From NCBI GenBank assembly GCA_037200445.1, contig JBBCGH010000001.1, positions 3,596,001 through 3,660,000 on the forward strand: 64,000 nucleotides of DNA. Direction: 5' to 3'. A program made the translations under genes and the position numbers. Source of the DNA: Alphaproteobacteria bacterium. Its GTDB lineage: Bacteria > Pseudomonadota > Alphaproteobacteria > Rhizobiales > Xanthobacteraceae. Below the pieces are notes generated by a model. It saw only the letters and a list, made by a program, of their open reading frames with translations. It was not told where the DNA came from and did not search any database. Shown in pieces: positions 55,338 to 63,768 of the stretch (positions are counted from its first letter, which is position 1; every line of letters starts with the position of its first letter).

Positions 55338-56600
55338 CTAGGCTGCCGCACGACGGAATACCAGTGAGGCATTCGTGCCTCCGAAACCGAACGAGTTCGA
55401 CAGCACCACGTCGATATCGCGCTGGCGCGCCTTGTGGGGCACGAGGTCGATCGGGGTCTCGACCGACGGGTTGTCGAGATTGATGGTGGGCGGCGCCACG
55501 CGATCGCGGATCGCAAGCACCGAAAAGATCGCCTCGACCGCGCCCGCGGCGCCCAGCAGATGGCCGATGCACGACTTGGTGGAGGACATCGACACTTTGC
55601 CCGCCGCATTGCCGAGCACCCGCTCGACGGCCCCGAGTTCGATGCCGTCGGCCATGGTCGAGGTGCCATGCGCATTGATGTAGTCGACCTCGGCCGGCGT
55701 GACGCCGGCGCGCTTCAGTGCCGCGGTCATGCAGCGGTAGGCGCCGTCCCCGTCCTCGGTGGGAGCCGTGATATGATAGGCGTCGCCCGACAGTCCGTAG
55801 CCGACCAGCTCCGCATGGATCGTCGCGCCGCGTGCCTTGGCGTGTTCGTATTCCTCGAGCACCATCACGCCGGCGCCCTCGCCCATCACGAAACCGTCCC
55901 GGCGCTTGTCGTAGGGCCGCGAGGCCTTGGGCGGTTCGTCGTTATACGAGGTGGAGAGCGCGCGGCACGCCGCAAAGCCCGCGATCGAAAGCCGGTTAAT
56001 CGGCGACTCGGTGCCGCCCGCGATCATCACATCCGCGTCGCCGAGCGCGATCAGCCGCGCCGAATCGCCGATCGCGTGAGCGCCGGTCGAGCAGGCGGTC
56101 GCGACCGCGTGGTTCGGCCCTTTCAGCCCGTGCTCGATCGAGACATAGCCGGAGGCGAGATTGATGATCCGGCCCGGAATGAAGAACGGGGAGACACGCC
56201 GCGGGCCCTTCTCGGCGAGCACCAGCGAGGTCTCGGCAATGCCTTCGATGCCGCCGATGCCGGAGCCGATCATCACCCCGGTCGTGATCTGGTCCTCGTA
56301 GCTCGTCGGCTTCCAGCCCGAGTTCTCGATCGCCTGGCGCGCCGCGCACATTGCAAACACGATGAATTCGTCGACGCGCCGCTGCTCCTTCGGCTCCATC
56401 CATTGATCGGGATTGTAGGTGCCGTCCGAGCCGTCGCCGCGCGGAATCTGGCACGCAATCTTTGCGGCGAGATCCCCGACTTCGAATTTTTCGATTTTGC
56501 GCGCCCCGCTCTGACCCGCAAGGAGGCGCTGCCAAGTCTGTTCGACGCCGCATGCAAGCGGCGTCACCATGCCAAGTCCCGTGACGACAACGCGCCTCAT
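55338..56600 (-). CDS. fabF: Beta-ketoacyl-ACP synthase II
   Basis: FabF condenses malonyl-ACP with acyl-ACP in fatty-acid elongation. The 420-residue product has the Cys-His-His triad: VATACSTGAHAIGD (Cys about 170), INAHGTSTMADGIE (His about 310) and SCIGHLLGAAGAVEA (His about 347). It begins RRVVVTGLGMVTPLACG, as usual. It follows acpP by 71 bases and precedes mltG in the same direction. Confidence 0.97.
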   Translation of the reverse strand: MRRVVVTGLGMVTPLACGVEQTWQRLLAGQSGARKIEKFEVGDLAAKIACQIPRGDGSDGTYNPDQWMEPKEQRRVDEFIVFAMCAARQAIENSGWKPTSYEDQITTGVMIGSGIGGIEGIAETSLVLAEKGPRRVSPFFIPGRIINLASGYVSIEHGLKGPNHAVATACSTGAHAIGDSARLIALGDADVMIAGGTESPINRLSIAGFAACRALSTSYNDEPPKASRPYDKRRDGFVMGEGAGVMVLEEYEHAKARGATIHAELVGYGLSGDAYHITAPTEDGDGAYRCMTAALKRAGVTPAEVDYINAHGTSTMADGIELGAVERVLGNAAGKVSMSSTKSCIGHLLGAAGAVEAIFSVLAIRDRVAPPTINLDNPSVETPIDLVPHKARQRDIDVVLSNSFGFGGTNASLVFRRAAA

Positions 56601-56671
56601 GCGGGTTCCTCAGCCCGCACCGTGGCGGATTCCACGATCCGGGCCGCAGCCAGAATGTCGTGGAATCGGGG

Positions 56672-56914
56672 TCAGCTTTTTGCGTTCTTTTCGAGGAATT
56701 TCACGGCATCGCCGACGGTCAGGATCGTCTCGGCCGCATCGTCCGGAATCTCGCAGCCGAACTCTTCCTCGAACGCCATCACCAGCTCGACGGTATCGAG
56801 ACTGTCCGCGCCGAGGTCGTCGATAAAGCTCGCGGCCTCCGTCACCTTGTCGGGCTCGACGCCAAGATGCTCCACGACGATCTTCTTGACCCGCTCGGCA
56901 ATGTTTTCACTCAT
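56672..56914 (-). CDS. acpP: Acyl carrier protein
   Basis: ACP carries growing acyl chains on phosphopantetheine. The 80-residue product has the attachment motif [19 protein letters not shown] with Ser at about 37, and the acidic [16 protein letters not shown] stretch. Length and charge are normal. It lies between fabF and fabD with no fabG before it; the upstream gap is 310 bases. Confidence 0.97.
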   Translation of the reverse strand: MSENIAERVKKIVVEHLGVEPDKVTEAASFIDDLGADSLDTVELVMAFEEEFGCEIPDDAAETILTVGDAVKFLEKNAKS

Positions 56915-57224
56915 CGCTTCACCCTCGCATTTTTCTCTTGGGCTTGAGCCGCGCGACCCGAGCCGTCGCGGCTTCGTCGTGGCGGAAGGTGGCGAACGTG
57001 CGCTCCCGGCGGGATCGTTCGATGGCCCCCAATTGCCCGGTTGCCCCGACCAAGCGGGGTTCGGTTACCATACTTCGCCAACCTTGCAAAGCACGCTCAC
57101 TTGGCCTCCGCAACATGCTTTAAGTGCGCGGCTTATCACTCAAATCGTTGCTCTGCCAAGCGCGCAATCAAGAGCCGCGAGAGCCGCAACGGCACTCTGT
57201 TTTCACCTGCATAATACTCACCCC
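56915..57224. other. Gap between fabD and acpP, no gene recognised
   Basis: This 310-base stretch sits where many alphaproteobacteria carry fabG. I see no ketoreductase motif, no complete ORF with codon use like the neighbours, and no obvious repeat. It may hold the acpP promoter. Only minor short frames are present (for example 56919-57116 on the minus strand), which I do not believe. Confidence 0.5.
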
Positions 57225-58172
57225 TTACGAGGTGCGCGCGGCCTTGAAGGCCGCCACATCGTCCGGTGTTCCGATCGGGGTTCCCGTCGCGCCGTCGGCG
57301 ATGCGCTTGACGAGTCCCGAGAGGACTTTGCCGGCGCCCACCTCGTAGAATTTGTCGACGCCAGCGCTTGCCATGAAGGCGACCGACTCGCGCCAGCGCA
57401 CGGTGCCGGTCACCTGCGCGATCAGCGCCTGCACGATGTCGGCCGGCTCGCTGATCGGACGCGCGAGGACATTCGCGACCAGCGGCACGACCGGCGGCTT
57501 CACCGTCACCTTTGAAAGCGCATCCGCCATCACATCGGCCGCGGGCTGCATCAGCGTGCAATGGAACGGGGCGGATACGGGCAGCAGCATCGCGCGCCGC
57601 GCGCCCTTGCCCTTCGCGATCTCGACGGCACGCTCCACCGCCGCCTTGTCGCCCGACACCACGACCTGGCCACTGCTATTGTCGTTCGCGGCCTGACAAA
57701 CTTGTCCCTCGGCTGCCTCGGCTGCAACCGCAACGGCCGCGTCGAATTCCAATCCGATCAGGGCCGCCATGGCGCCGGCACCGACCGCCACCGCGGCCTG
57801 CATCGCGCGGCCGCGCGTTCGCAAAAGCCGGGCGCTATCGGGAATGGTCAGCGCGCCGGCGGCCGCGAGCGCGGAATACTCGCCTAGCGAGTGGCCTGCG
57901 ACGAATGCGGCATCGCGCGACAGGTCGAGGCCGGCTTCGCGCTCGAGCACGCGTATCGCCGCAAGCGAGACGGCCATCAGTGCCGGCTGCGCATTTTCCG
58001 TCAGCGTCAGGCGCTCGGCCGGCCCCTCCCACATGACCACCGTCAGCTTCTCCCCGAGCGCCTCATCGACCTCGCCGAACACGTCTCGCGCTGCCGGGAA
58101 GGCATCGGCCAGCGCCTTGCCCATGCCGACGGCTTGGCTGCCTTGCCCCGGGAAAATGAATGCGACGGTCAT
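57225..58172 (-). CDS. fabD: Malonyl-CoA:ACP transacylase
   Basis: FabD loads malonyl groups onto ACP. The 315-residue product begins VAFIFPGQGSQAVGMGKALA and has the nucleophile elbow VAGHSLGEYSALAA (Ser near 92), the His of VSAPFHCTLMQPA (about 200) and the Gln-rich QVVVSGDKAAVE. AGAAGGG precedes the ATG at 58172. The gene leads the fab operon and is divergent from the small protein gene at 58314. Confidence 0.96.
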   Translation of the reverse strand: MTVAFIFPGQGSQAVGMGKALADAFPAARDVFGEVDEALGEKLTVVMWEGPAERLTLTENAQPALMAVSLAAIRVLEREAGLDLSRDAAFVAGHSLGEYSALAAAGALTIPDSARLLRTRGRAMQAAVAVGAGAMAALIGLEFDAAVAVAAEAAEGQVCQAANDNSSGQVVVSGDKAAVERAVEIAKGKGARRAMLLPVSAPFHCTLMQPAADVMADALSKVTVKPPVVPLVANVLARPISEPADIVQALIAQVTGTVRWRESVAFMASAGVDKFYEVGAGKVLSGLVKRIADGATGTPIGTPDDVAAFKAARTS

Positions 58173-58313
58173 GTGTACCCTTCTGAAAAGACGAAAGTTT
58201 ATGCCAATAGGCCGGGCTGGCCTGTCAAGCCGGAGAGATAAGTTCCAAGGCCGGAACGTTTCAACAACCTTTGCTTGCCACAATGGCGAGCACAATTCTC
58301 ACCATCATACCGC

Positions 58314-58553
58314 ATGCTTCCGATGGATCAGATTTCGGAAACCGACATCGAGCGATCGCGACACGATCCGCGCTTCAAGCAGGTTCTGCTGGCGAAGGCG
58401 CTCGAACAGCTGCTGGCGACGTTGTACCGGATGCAGCGGGATCCGGCGCATTGCAAGCCGGAAAGCCTGCGCCAGGGCGCATTGGTGGCAGCCAAGATCG
58501 CGGACGTGATCCGAGACCTCGACGAACAGGCGCAGCTCGCAGAATCGGCCTGA
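58314..58553 (+). CDS. Small conserved protein upstream of rpsF, unknown
   Basis: The 79-residue product is helical and charged: ETDIERSRHDPRFKQVLLAK then ALEQLLATLYRMQRDPAHCK and AAKIADVIRDLDEQAQLAE. ATG at 58314 and at 58323 are both possible. No ribosome site is obvious. It lies 225 bases upstream of rpsF, and an internal promoter for rpsF follows, so a shared transcript is not required. Function is not known. Confidence 0.6.
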   Translation: MLPMDQISETDIERSRHDPRFKQVLLAKALEQLLATLYRMQRDPAHCKPESLRQGALVAAKIADVIRDLDEQAQLAESA

Positions 58554-58574
58554 GATATTCGGCCGATCGCGCGC

Positions 58575-58602
58575 TTGCCAGCAGGGAAAATCTGGCTATA
58601 AC
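58575..58602 (+). promoter_or_regulatory. Candidate promoter for the rpsF operon
   Basis: TTGCCA (58575-58580), a 16-base spacer, then TATAAC (58597-58602). This is close to the sigma-70-type consensus and is well placed to give a leader of about 165 bases before rpsF. The leader includes the hairpin GGACC-ACAT-GGTCC (58665-58678), where the S6:S18 complex might act. Confidence 0.55.
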
Positions 58603-58664
58603 CCCCGCTTCCGCTCGATCCCGGCCGGGAGCTGAACGGACGGCCAGCGCAAGACGTGCTGGTA

Positions 58665-58678
58665 GGACCACATGGTCC
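58665..58678 (+). promoter_or_regulatory. Hairpin in the rpsF leader
   Basis: A 5-bp perfect stem GGACC/GGTCC with loop ACAT, followed by CGG, 101 bases before the rpsF ATG. In many bacteria S6:S18 binds a leader structure upstream of rpsF; whether this hairpin is that site is inference. Confidence 0.35.
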
Positions 58679-58778
58679 GGCGTCCCGTGTTCCCGCCTTC
58701 CTGAGAACTTCTTTGCCTTCCCGAAGGGCATGAGGGGCTTGGCGCCGGAACGAGCACGGCAAAAGGGAAAGGCAAATC

Positions 58779-59255
58779 ATGCCGCTGTACGAACACGTCT
58801 ATCTGGCGCGCCAGGACTTGAGCGCGCAACAGGTCGAGGAGATGACCACCACCTACAAGGGCGTCATCGAGGGCCTTGGCGGAAAATTGGTCAGCGACCC
58901 CGAATACTGGGGCGTGAAAGGCCTTTCGTTCCGCATCAAGAAGAACCGCAAGGCGCACTTCACCATGCTCAAGCTCGATGCGCCGCCCGCCGCGCTTGCC
59001 GAGATCGAGCGTCAGGAGCGTCTCTCCGAAGACGTGCTGCGCTATCTCACGGTGCGCGTCGACGAGCACGAGGAAGGTCCCTCGGCGATGATGCGCAAAG
59101 TCGATCGTGATCGCGAGCGTGACGAGCGGCGCGGCGATCGGTTCGACCGTGGCGATCGCTTCGATCGCGGTGATCGCGGCGATCGTGGCGATCGCGGCGA
59201 CCGGGGTGATCGTGGCGAGCGACGTCGCGAGGAAGGCGTTGAGGAGCAGGCATAA
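58779..59255 (+). CDS. rpsF: 30S ribosomal protein S6 with long repetitive tail
   Basis: S6 binds S18 on the 30S platform. The 158-residue product has the conserved ferredoxin-like domain ([40 protein letters not shown]) up to about residue 105. Thereafter comes a charged tail made of GDR-type repeats ([20 protein letters not shown]) to the end. The DNA shows near-tandem 6-9 base units built on GATCGCGGC and GATCGTGGC. Typical S6 lengths vary because of such tails. The stop overlaps the rpsR start (TAATG). Confidence 0.94.
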   Translation: MPLYEHVYLARQDLSAQQVEEMTTTYKGVIEGLGGKLVSDPEYWGVKGLSFRIKKNRKAHFTMLKLDAPPAALAEIERQERLSEDVLRYLTVRVDEHEEGPSAMMRKVDRDRERDERRGDRFDRGDRFDRGDRGDRGDRGDRGDRGERRREEGVEEQA

Positions 59256-59500
59256 TGCAGTTTGCATCATCACAGGGCCGGCGCCCGTTCTTTCGCCGCC
59301 GCAAGACCTGCCCGTTCTCCGGCGCCAACGCGCCGAAGATCGACTACAAGGACGTGAAGCTGTTGCAGCGTTACGTCTCCGAGCGCGGCAAGATCGTGCC
59401 GAGCCGCATCACCGCGGTTTCGACCAGGAAGCAGCGCGAGCTTGCGCGCGCAATCAAGCGGGCGCGCTTCCTCGGCTTGCTCAATTACGTGATCCGCTAG
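59255..59500 (+). CDS. rpsR: 30S ribosomal protein S18
   Basis: S18 pairs with S6 on the 30S platform. The 81-residue product begins [20 protein letters not shown] and has the conserved [20 protein letters not shown] and [25 protein letters not shown] overlap with rpsF couples translation. The next gene in the operon lies 367 bases downstream, the gap being filled with repeats. Confidence 0.97.
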   Translation: MQFASSQGRRPFFRRRKTCPFSGANAPKIDYKDVKLLQRYVSERGKIVPSRITAVSTRKQRELARAIKRARFLGLLNYVIR

Positions 59501-59571
59501 TGCCCTGAACCTGAAGTTCGCACTCACCAAACCGCAAACACGATTGCGAACTTCAGGTTCAAAAGGGCACT
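59499..59571. repeat. Palindromic repeat with AGTGCCC arms
   Basis: AGTGCCCTGAACCTGAAGTT with an opposite arm AACTTCAGGTTCAAAAGGGCACT. It starts inside the rpsR stop and forms the first of three elements in the 367-base gap between rpsR and the DUF2232 gene. Confidence 0.85.
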
Positions 59572-59586
59572 GGATTCATAAGGTTT

Positions 59587-59661
59587 CTAGTGTCCTTCGA
59601 TTCCGAAGTTCGCTTCAGAGCGTGCGGCAAGGTAGGGCGAACTTCGGAATCGGGACACTAG
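59587..59661. repeat. Palindromic repeat with CTAGTGTCC arms
   Basis: CTAGTGTCCTTCGATTCCGA and the opposite arm TCGGAATCGGGACACTAG, sharing GAAGTTCGC/GCGAACTTC with the preceding element at 59499-59571. The two are related copies lying 15 bases apart. Confidence 0.85.
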
Positions 59662-59670
59662 CGCGCGAAT

Positions 59671-59716
59671 GCATGATCCCGAAAAGCGGGGTACCGGTTT
59701 TCGGAAAAGATCATGC
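59671..59716. repeat. GCATGATC palindromic element
   Basis: GCATGATCCCGAAAAG...CGGAAAAGATCATGC, the near-reverse complement of the element at 11398-11446. A partial second copy (AAAAGTGGGCACCGGTTTTG) follows at about 59725-59745. This is the third repeat between rpsR and the DUF2232 gene. Confidence 0.85.
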
Positions 59717-59867
59717 ACGTAAGACAAAAGTGGGCACCGGTTTTGCATTAAAATCGCGCGCCCACGCGTAGAGACTTCACAAGAGGCCGGCGGGCTCGTC
59801 CGGCGGCCGATGGTTGGGGCGGACTTCGATCCGCCTCTAACCGCTCAAAGGAGCGGGACAGCTGGCG

Positions 59868-60842
59868 ATGATGCAGATCGTTCTCATTGGACTTGGCGCA
59901 GGCGCGGCCTCCGCGCTGCTGTTCGCGTCAATCGCGTCCGGCTCGCCGCTGTCGTTCGCGCTGGCCAATTTCGCCCAGCTCCCGATCATGCTGGCGGCGA
60001 TCGGCTGGACGCACCTTGCGGGTCTTATCGGCGCGTTGATCGCGTCGGCCGGGCTTGCGTTCGCGACGACCGGATCGATCGCACTCGCCTTTTTGCTCGG
60101 GATCGGGCTGCCGGCCTGGTGGATCGGATATCTCGCGCTGCTCGCGCGTCCCAGAGATTCAAATCCGGCCGGGATCGAATGGTACCCGGTCGGCCGCATC
60201 GTGGTGTGGACCGCAATTCTCGCAGCCCTCGTGGTTCTCGTCACGATGCTGCGCTACGGGTTCGACGCCACCCAGATGCTGGCGGGATTGCGCCATGAAC
60301 TGGAGCGCGGCTTGCGGTTCCTGGCCGGTGTCCCGGCCGATTCGCCGCTGCGGATGCCGAGCATCCGCGACCCCGAACGCCTGCTCGACCTGCTCGTCCC
60401 GATCATCCCGCCTCTGAAGGCAACCGCGCTCACCGCGACAAGCCTGCTCAATCTGTGGCTCGCGGCGCTGATCGTGCGCGTTTCCGGCCGGCTCAAGCGG
60501 CCCTGGCCGCAGATCGCGCAGATGTCGTTTCCGCCGTTCGCCGCGACCGTGCTGGCGATCGCGGTTGCCGGCACGTTCCTGCCCGACCTCGCCGGTCTTG
60601 CAAGCGGCGTGTTCGCCGCGAGCCTCTTGCTCGCCTACGCGCTGCTCGGCTTTGCGGTGGTGCACGTGCTGACCGCCGGCTTTGCCGGCCGCGGCTTCAT
60701 GCTGAGCGGCCTCTATTTCACGGTCGGCCTGTTCGGCTGGCCGATCGTGCTGATGTCCATGCTGGGACTTCTCGAAACCATGGCGTCGCTGCGCGCGCGT
60801 TCGGCGGCGCGGCGCCAACCCCCTCCCCCGCCAACCCGCTGA
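59868..60842 (+). CDS. DUF2232 family membrane protein
   Basis: The 324-residue product has about eight membrane helices (first at about 4-23, last near 285-310) and a soluble loop around 125-150. It is the DUF2232 protein usually found between rpsR and rplI in Alphaproteobacteria; no function is proven. GGAGCGGG stands before the two candidate ATGs (59868 and 59871). Its C-terminus is proline-rich (RRQPPPPPTR). It precedes rplI by 24 bases. Confidence 0.88.
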   Translation: MMQIVLIGLGAGAASALLFASIASGSPLSFALANFAQLPIMLAAIGWTHLAGLIGALIASAGLAFATTGSIALAFLLGIGLPAWWIGYLALLARPRDSNPAGIEWYPVGRIVVWTAILAALVVLVTMLRYGFDATQMLAGLRHELERGLRFLAGVPADSPLRMPSIRDPERLLDLLVPIIPPLKATALTATSLLNLWLAALIVRVSGRLKRPWPQIAQMSFPPFAATVLAIAVAGTFLPDLAGLASGVFAASLLLAYALLGFAVVHVLTAGFAGRGFMLSGLYFTVGLFGWPIVLMSMLGLLETMASLRARSAARRQPPPPPTR

Positions 60843-60866
60843 TCAAGCAACAACGGAGATACGACA

Positions 60867-61472
60867 ATGGAAGTGATCCTGCTCGAACGCGTCGGACGGC
60901 TCGGCCAGATGGGCGACGTCGTTCGCGTCAAGGACGGCTTTGCACGCAATTTCCTGCTCCCGCAGGGCAAGGCACTGCGCGCCACCAAGGACAACCGCGG
61001 AAAATTCGAGGGCATGAAGGTCCAGCTCGAGGCGCGTAATCTCGAGCTCAAGACCGAGGCCGACAAGATCGCCGGCAAGCTCAACGGCAAGAGCTTCATC
61101 GTGCAACGCCAGGCGTCCGAAACCGGCCAGCTCTTCGGCTCAGTGTCGGCGCGCGACATCGCCACCATTCTGGTCGATGGCGGCTACACGGTGACGCGCA
61201 ACCAGATCGCGCTGCATGCGCCGATCAAGACGATCGGGCTGCACACCGTTCCGGTCGCGCTCCATCCCGAGGTCGAGGTCACGGTGACCGTCAACGTCGC
61301 ACGCAACGCCGATGAGGCGGAGCGCCAGGCGCGTGGCGAAGACATGACACAACGCCGAGAGGATGCTGACGAAGCAGCCGACGCGGCCGCGCAGGCCGCC
61401 GCGGTCTTCGAGAAGCCCAAGGACGCCGAGGGCGACGCTCAGGGCAATGGCGAAGACGAAAAGAGCGACTGA
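60867..61472 (+). CDS. rplI: 50S ribosomal protein L9
   Basis: L9 spans the 50S stalk base. The 201-residue product begins [20 protein letters not shown] and has the N-terminal RNA-binding domain with the conserved [17 protein letters not shown], a long central helix and a C-terminal domain ([16 protein letters not shown]). A 40-residue acidic tail ([20 protein letters not shown], then GEDEKSD) extends beyond the usual about 150 residues, as in many Rhizobiales. The end of the gene overlaps the opposing cytochrome gene by 34 bases. Confidence 0.96.
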   Translation: MEVILLERVGRLGQMGDVVRVKDGFARNFLLPQGKALRATKDNRGKFEGMKVQLEARNLELKTEADKIAGKLNGKSFIVQRQASETGQLFGSVSARDIATILVDGGYTVTRNQIALHAPIKTIGLHTVPVALHPEVEVTVTVNVARNADEAERQARGEDMTQRREDADEAADAAAQAAAVFEKPKDAEGDAQGNGEDEKSD

Positions 61473-62083
61473 ACAAGGTCCGCCGGCGGACCTTCGGGGA
61501 GCTCCGGCATCGGGATATTGAGCACGACCGGCGGCTCGGCTGCGCCCGGTGCAGGTGCCGGAGCGGGGGCCGCTGCCGGGGTGCTCAATGCTGCGGTCTG
61601 CTTGGTCTCTTCCGCGGGATGCTGAGGCGCTGCCGTCGTCGCGTGCGGAGCGGCGGTCTCCTCATGCTCGTTGGCCTGCCGCTGCTTGCCGCGCAGAGTT
61701 CGGTGCTGGATCGCTTCCGCACTCTCGGCCTGCGGCTGCGCCGCGAGCTGCTCGCCTCTCTTGGATTTGGTCTTTGCGGCGGCCGCCGCGGCGTCCGCGG
61801 CCGTTGGCCCTTTCTTCTCGGGGGGCGCGCTTCCGGCCGCCACCAGGTAGGCCGCCATGGCGGCGCTCATCTCCGGCCCCGTCGTGTAGTGCTGGCGCAG
61901 GAAGCCCGCAATCTGCCCGCTTTTCGCCAGGCCGCGGGGGCTCTTGTGGCAGGCCGAGCAGTTCGCGGCGAAAATCCGAGGGGCGTCTTTCGGGTCGCCG
62001 AGCACGGCCTGGGCGTGCACCCCCGCGACCGCCACCCCGGCCAGCAGGGTCCCAATAACAACGATCCGCCCGAACCCGGACAC
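61439..62083 (-). CDS. Secreted c-type cytochrome with Ala/Pro-rich tail
   Basis: The 214-residue product has a signal peptide (about 1-24, ending VHAQ) and one haem motif [17 protein letters not shown] (CxxCH near 40-44), followed by [20 protein letters not shown] with a Met that may be the sixth ligand. From about 90 it is low-complexity (Ala/Lys/Pro/Glu). The GTG at 62083 is preferred because GGGGAGG lies 6 bases before it. Partner oxidase or reductase unknown. It ends inside rplI. Confidence 0.78.
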   Translation of the reverse strand: MSGFGRIVVIGTLLAGVAVAGVHAQAVLGDPKDAPRIFAANCSACHKSPRGLAKSGQIAGFLRQHYTTGPEMSAAMAAYLVAAGSAPPEKKGPTAADAAAAAAKTKSKRGEQLAAQPQAESAEAIQHRTLRGKQRQANEHEETAAPHATTAAPQHPAEETKQTAALSTPAAAPAPAPAPGAAEPPVVLNIPMPELPEGPPADLVQSLFSSSPLP

Positions 62084-62337
62084 CAATCACCTCCCCAAAG
62101 ATACCCGCCGCCCACCAATCCTAGCGGATTCCCGGTCCCTTGGGACAAAATTGCGGCGTTTCAGGGATAGCGGTCCCCAATTGCCGTCCCCAGGTAAGTT
62201 TGGTCTAATTGTTATGTTTCTGGCGTGTTGCCCTGCCAGACGGCAGGTTTTGCGTTCGATCCCTGCTTCGCGTCCGCACCTCCCAAGCGTGACCGCCGCG
62301 TCGCAAGGGCGGACGGAGTCGCGGTGTGAGGCGGTCG

Positions 62338-63594
62338 ATGGATCGCGTGCTCGAAGTTGTGCTGAGGTCGTTCTTCCGCCATGGGACGCTGCGGCTGACC
62401 ACGGCGAACGGTACTGTTTTGCACTTCGGCGACGGTACCGGCGAACCAGTCGCGGTTCGCTTCATGACGCGCGCCGCGCAATGGGCGATCCTGCTCGATC
62501 CTGAGCTGAAGGTTGGCGAGACCTACATGGACGGCACGCTCCTGATGGAGCGTGGATCGATCGCGGACTTCCTCCACCTCGCCTTGTCGCAGGACAAATC
62601 GGGCAAGTCGCCGCACTGGGCACGCACGCAGTGGCTTGCGCGATACGTCTGGCGCCGGCTCGCACAGTTCAACCCGCGTTTTCGCTCGCGCAAGAACGTC
62701 GCGCAGCACTACGATCTCGACAAGCAGCTCTACGCGCTCTTCCTCGATGCCGACCGGCAATACAGCTGCGCCTACTTCGAGCATCCCGAACAATCGCTCG
62801 ACGATGCGCAACTCGCCAAGAAGCGGCACATCGCGGCGAAGCTCCGCGTCGGCGGCGACGCGCGCGTGCTCGACATCGGCTCAGGCTGGGGCGGCATGGG
62901 ACTCTATCTTGCCGAAATCGCGGGTGCGCGCGTCACCGGGGTCACGCTCAGCCAGGAACAATTCGCCCTGTCCCGCGAGCGCGCCGACGAAAAGGGGCTT
63001 TCCAGCCGGGTCGAGTTCCGCCTGCAGGACTATCGCGACATTGCGGAGCGTTTCGACCGCATCGTGTCGGTCGGAATGTTCGAGCACGTGGGTGTCGGAT
63101 TCTACGATGTCTTCTTCCGCAAGTGCGCCGAAGTCCTCGCCGACGACGGCGTGATGCTGCTCCATTCGATCGGCCGTTCGGAAGGCCCCGGGGTCACCAA
63201 TCCGTGGATCAACAAATACATCTTCCGCGGCGGGTACATCCCTGCCCTGTCTGAGGTTTTGCCTTCCGTCGAGCGTGCGGGATTTCTCGTGACCGACATC
63301 GAGATCTTGCGGCTGCACTACGCCGAGACACTGAAGCACTGGCGCGAGCGGTTCCTTGCTCATCGCGACGATCTGCCGAAGAGCTACGACGAGCGCTTCG
63401 CGCGGATGTGGGAGTTCTATCTCGCGGCATCCGAGATGACTTTCCGTGAGCAGAACATGATGGTCATGCAGTTGCAGTTGACGAAACGGCAAGGTGTGGT
63501 TCCCACCACCCGCGACTACATCGGGCGCGAGGAAGCGCGCTTGCGCGGGCTGGAAAGCGGCAGCCGTCCGCCGTTGCGGCTGGCAGGCGAGTAG
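62338..63594 (+). CDS. cfa: Cyclopropane-fatty-acyl-phospholipid synthase
   Basis: CFA synthase adds a methylene bridge from SAM to unsaturated acyl chains in membrane lipids. The 418-residue product has the lipid-binding N-terminal part (AILLDPELKVGETYMDGTLL), then the family block RKNVAQHYDLDKQLYALFLD and the SAM loop VLDIGSGWGGMGLYLAEIAG near 180. SVGMFEHVGVGFYDVFFRKC and LQLTKRQGVVPTTRDYI follow. GAGG lies 6 bases before the ATG at 62338; GTG at 62326 is the alternative. It is upstream of dnaB. Confidence 0.92.
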   Translation: MDRVLEVVLRSFFRHGTLRLTTANGTVLHFGDGTGEPVAVRFMTRAAQWAILLDPELKVGETYMDGTLLMERGSIADFLHLALSQDKSGKSPHWARTQWLARYVWRRLAQFNPRFRSRKNVAQHYDLDKQLYALFLDADRQYSCAYFEHPEQSLDDAQLAKKRHIAAKLRVGGDARVLDIGSGWGGMGLYLAEIAGARVTGVTLSQEQFALSRERADEKGLSSRVEFRLQDYRDIAERFDRIVSVGMFEHVGVGFYDVFFRKCAEVLADDGVMLLHSIGRSEGPGVTNPWINKYIFRGGYIPALSEVLPSVERAGFLVTDIEILRLHYAETLKHWRERFLAHRDDLPKSYDERFARMWEFYLAASEMTFREQNMMVMQLQLTKRQGVVPTTRDYIGREEARLRGLESGSRPPLRLAGE

Positions 63595-63660
63595 AATTTT
63601 CCGGCGCGCCGGACACACGTCCGTCAAGCGCAAATGTGAGAATCAGATTGCAAAAGCAAG

Positions 63661-63678
63661 CCCCGGTGAGAATCGGGG
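63661..63678. other. Short hairpin in the cfa-dnaB gap
   Basis: CCCCG-GTGAGAAT-CGGGG, a 5-bp stem. The gap also has the 12-base palindrome CCGGCGCGCCGG (63601-63612), 7 bases after the cfa stop. Neither is followed by a T-run, so they are weak terminator candidates. Confidence 0.3.
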
Positions 63679-63768
63679 ACAGCGGTTACGAGGTAAATCT
63701 TTTTTCACCTCCGCTGCGGGGCGGTGGTAAGACGCAAATCCGGTTGGCACACGAGTGCGTTCATCAAC

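Noticed and set aside
56919-57116. 65-residue minus-strand frame in the fabD-acpP gap
   Set aside because: Arg-rich with no ribosome site or similarity that I recognise, and not a FabG remnant.
55434-57515. Long plus-strand frame opposite fabF, acpP and fabD
   Set aside because: The frame is a complement of three certain genes and has no motif.
59100-59240. Short tandem units in rpsF as a CRISPR array
   Set aside because: The units are 6-9 bases, in frame and coding (GDR repeats), with no spacers.
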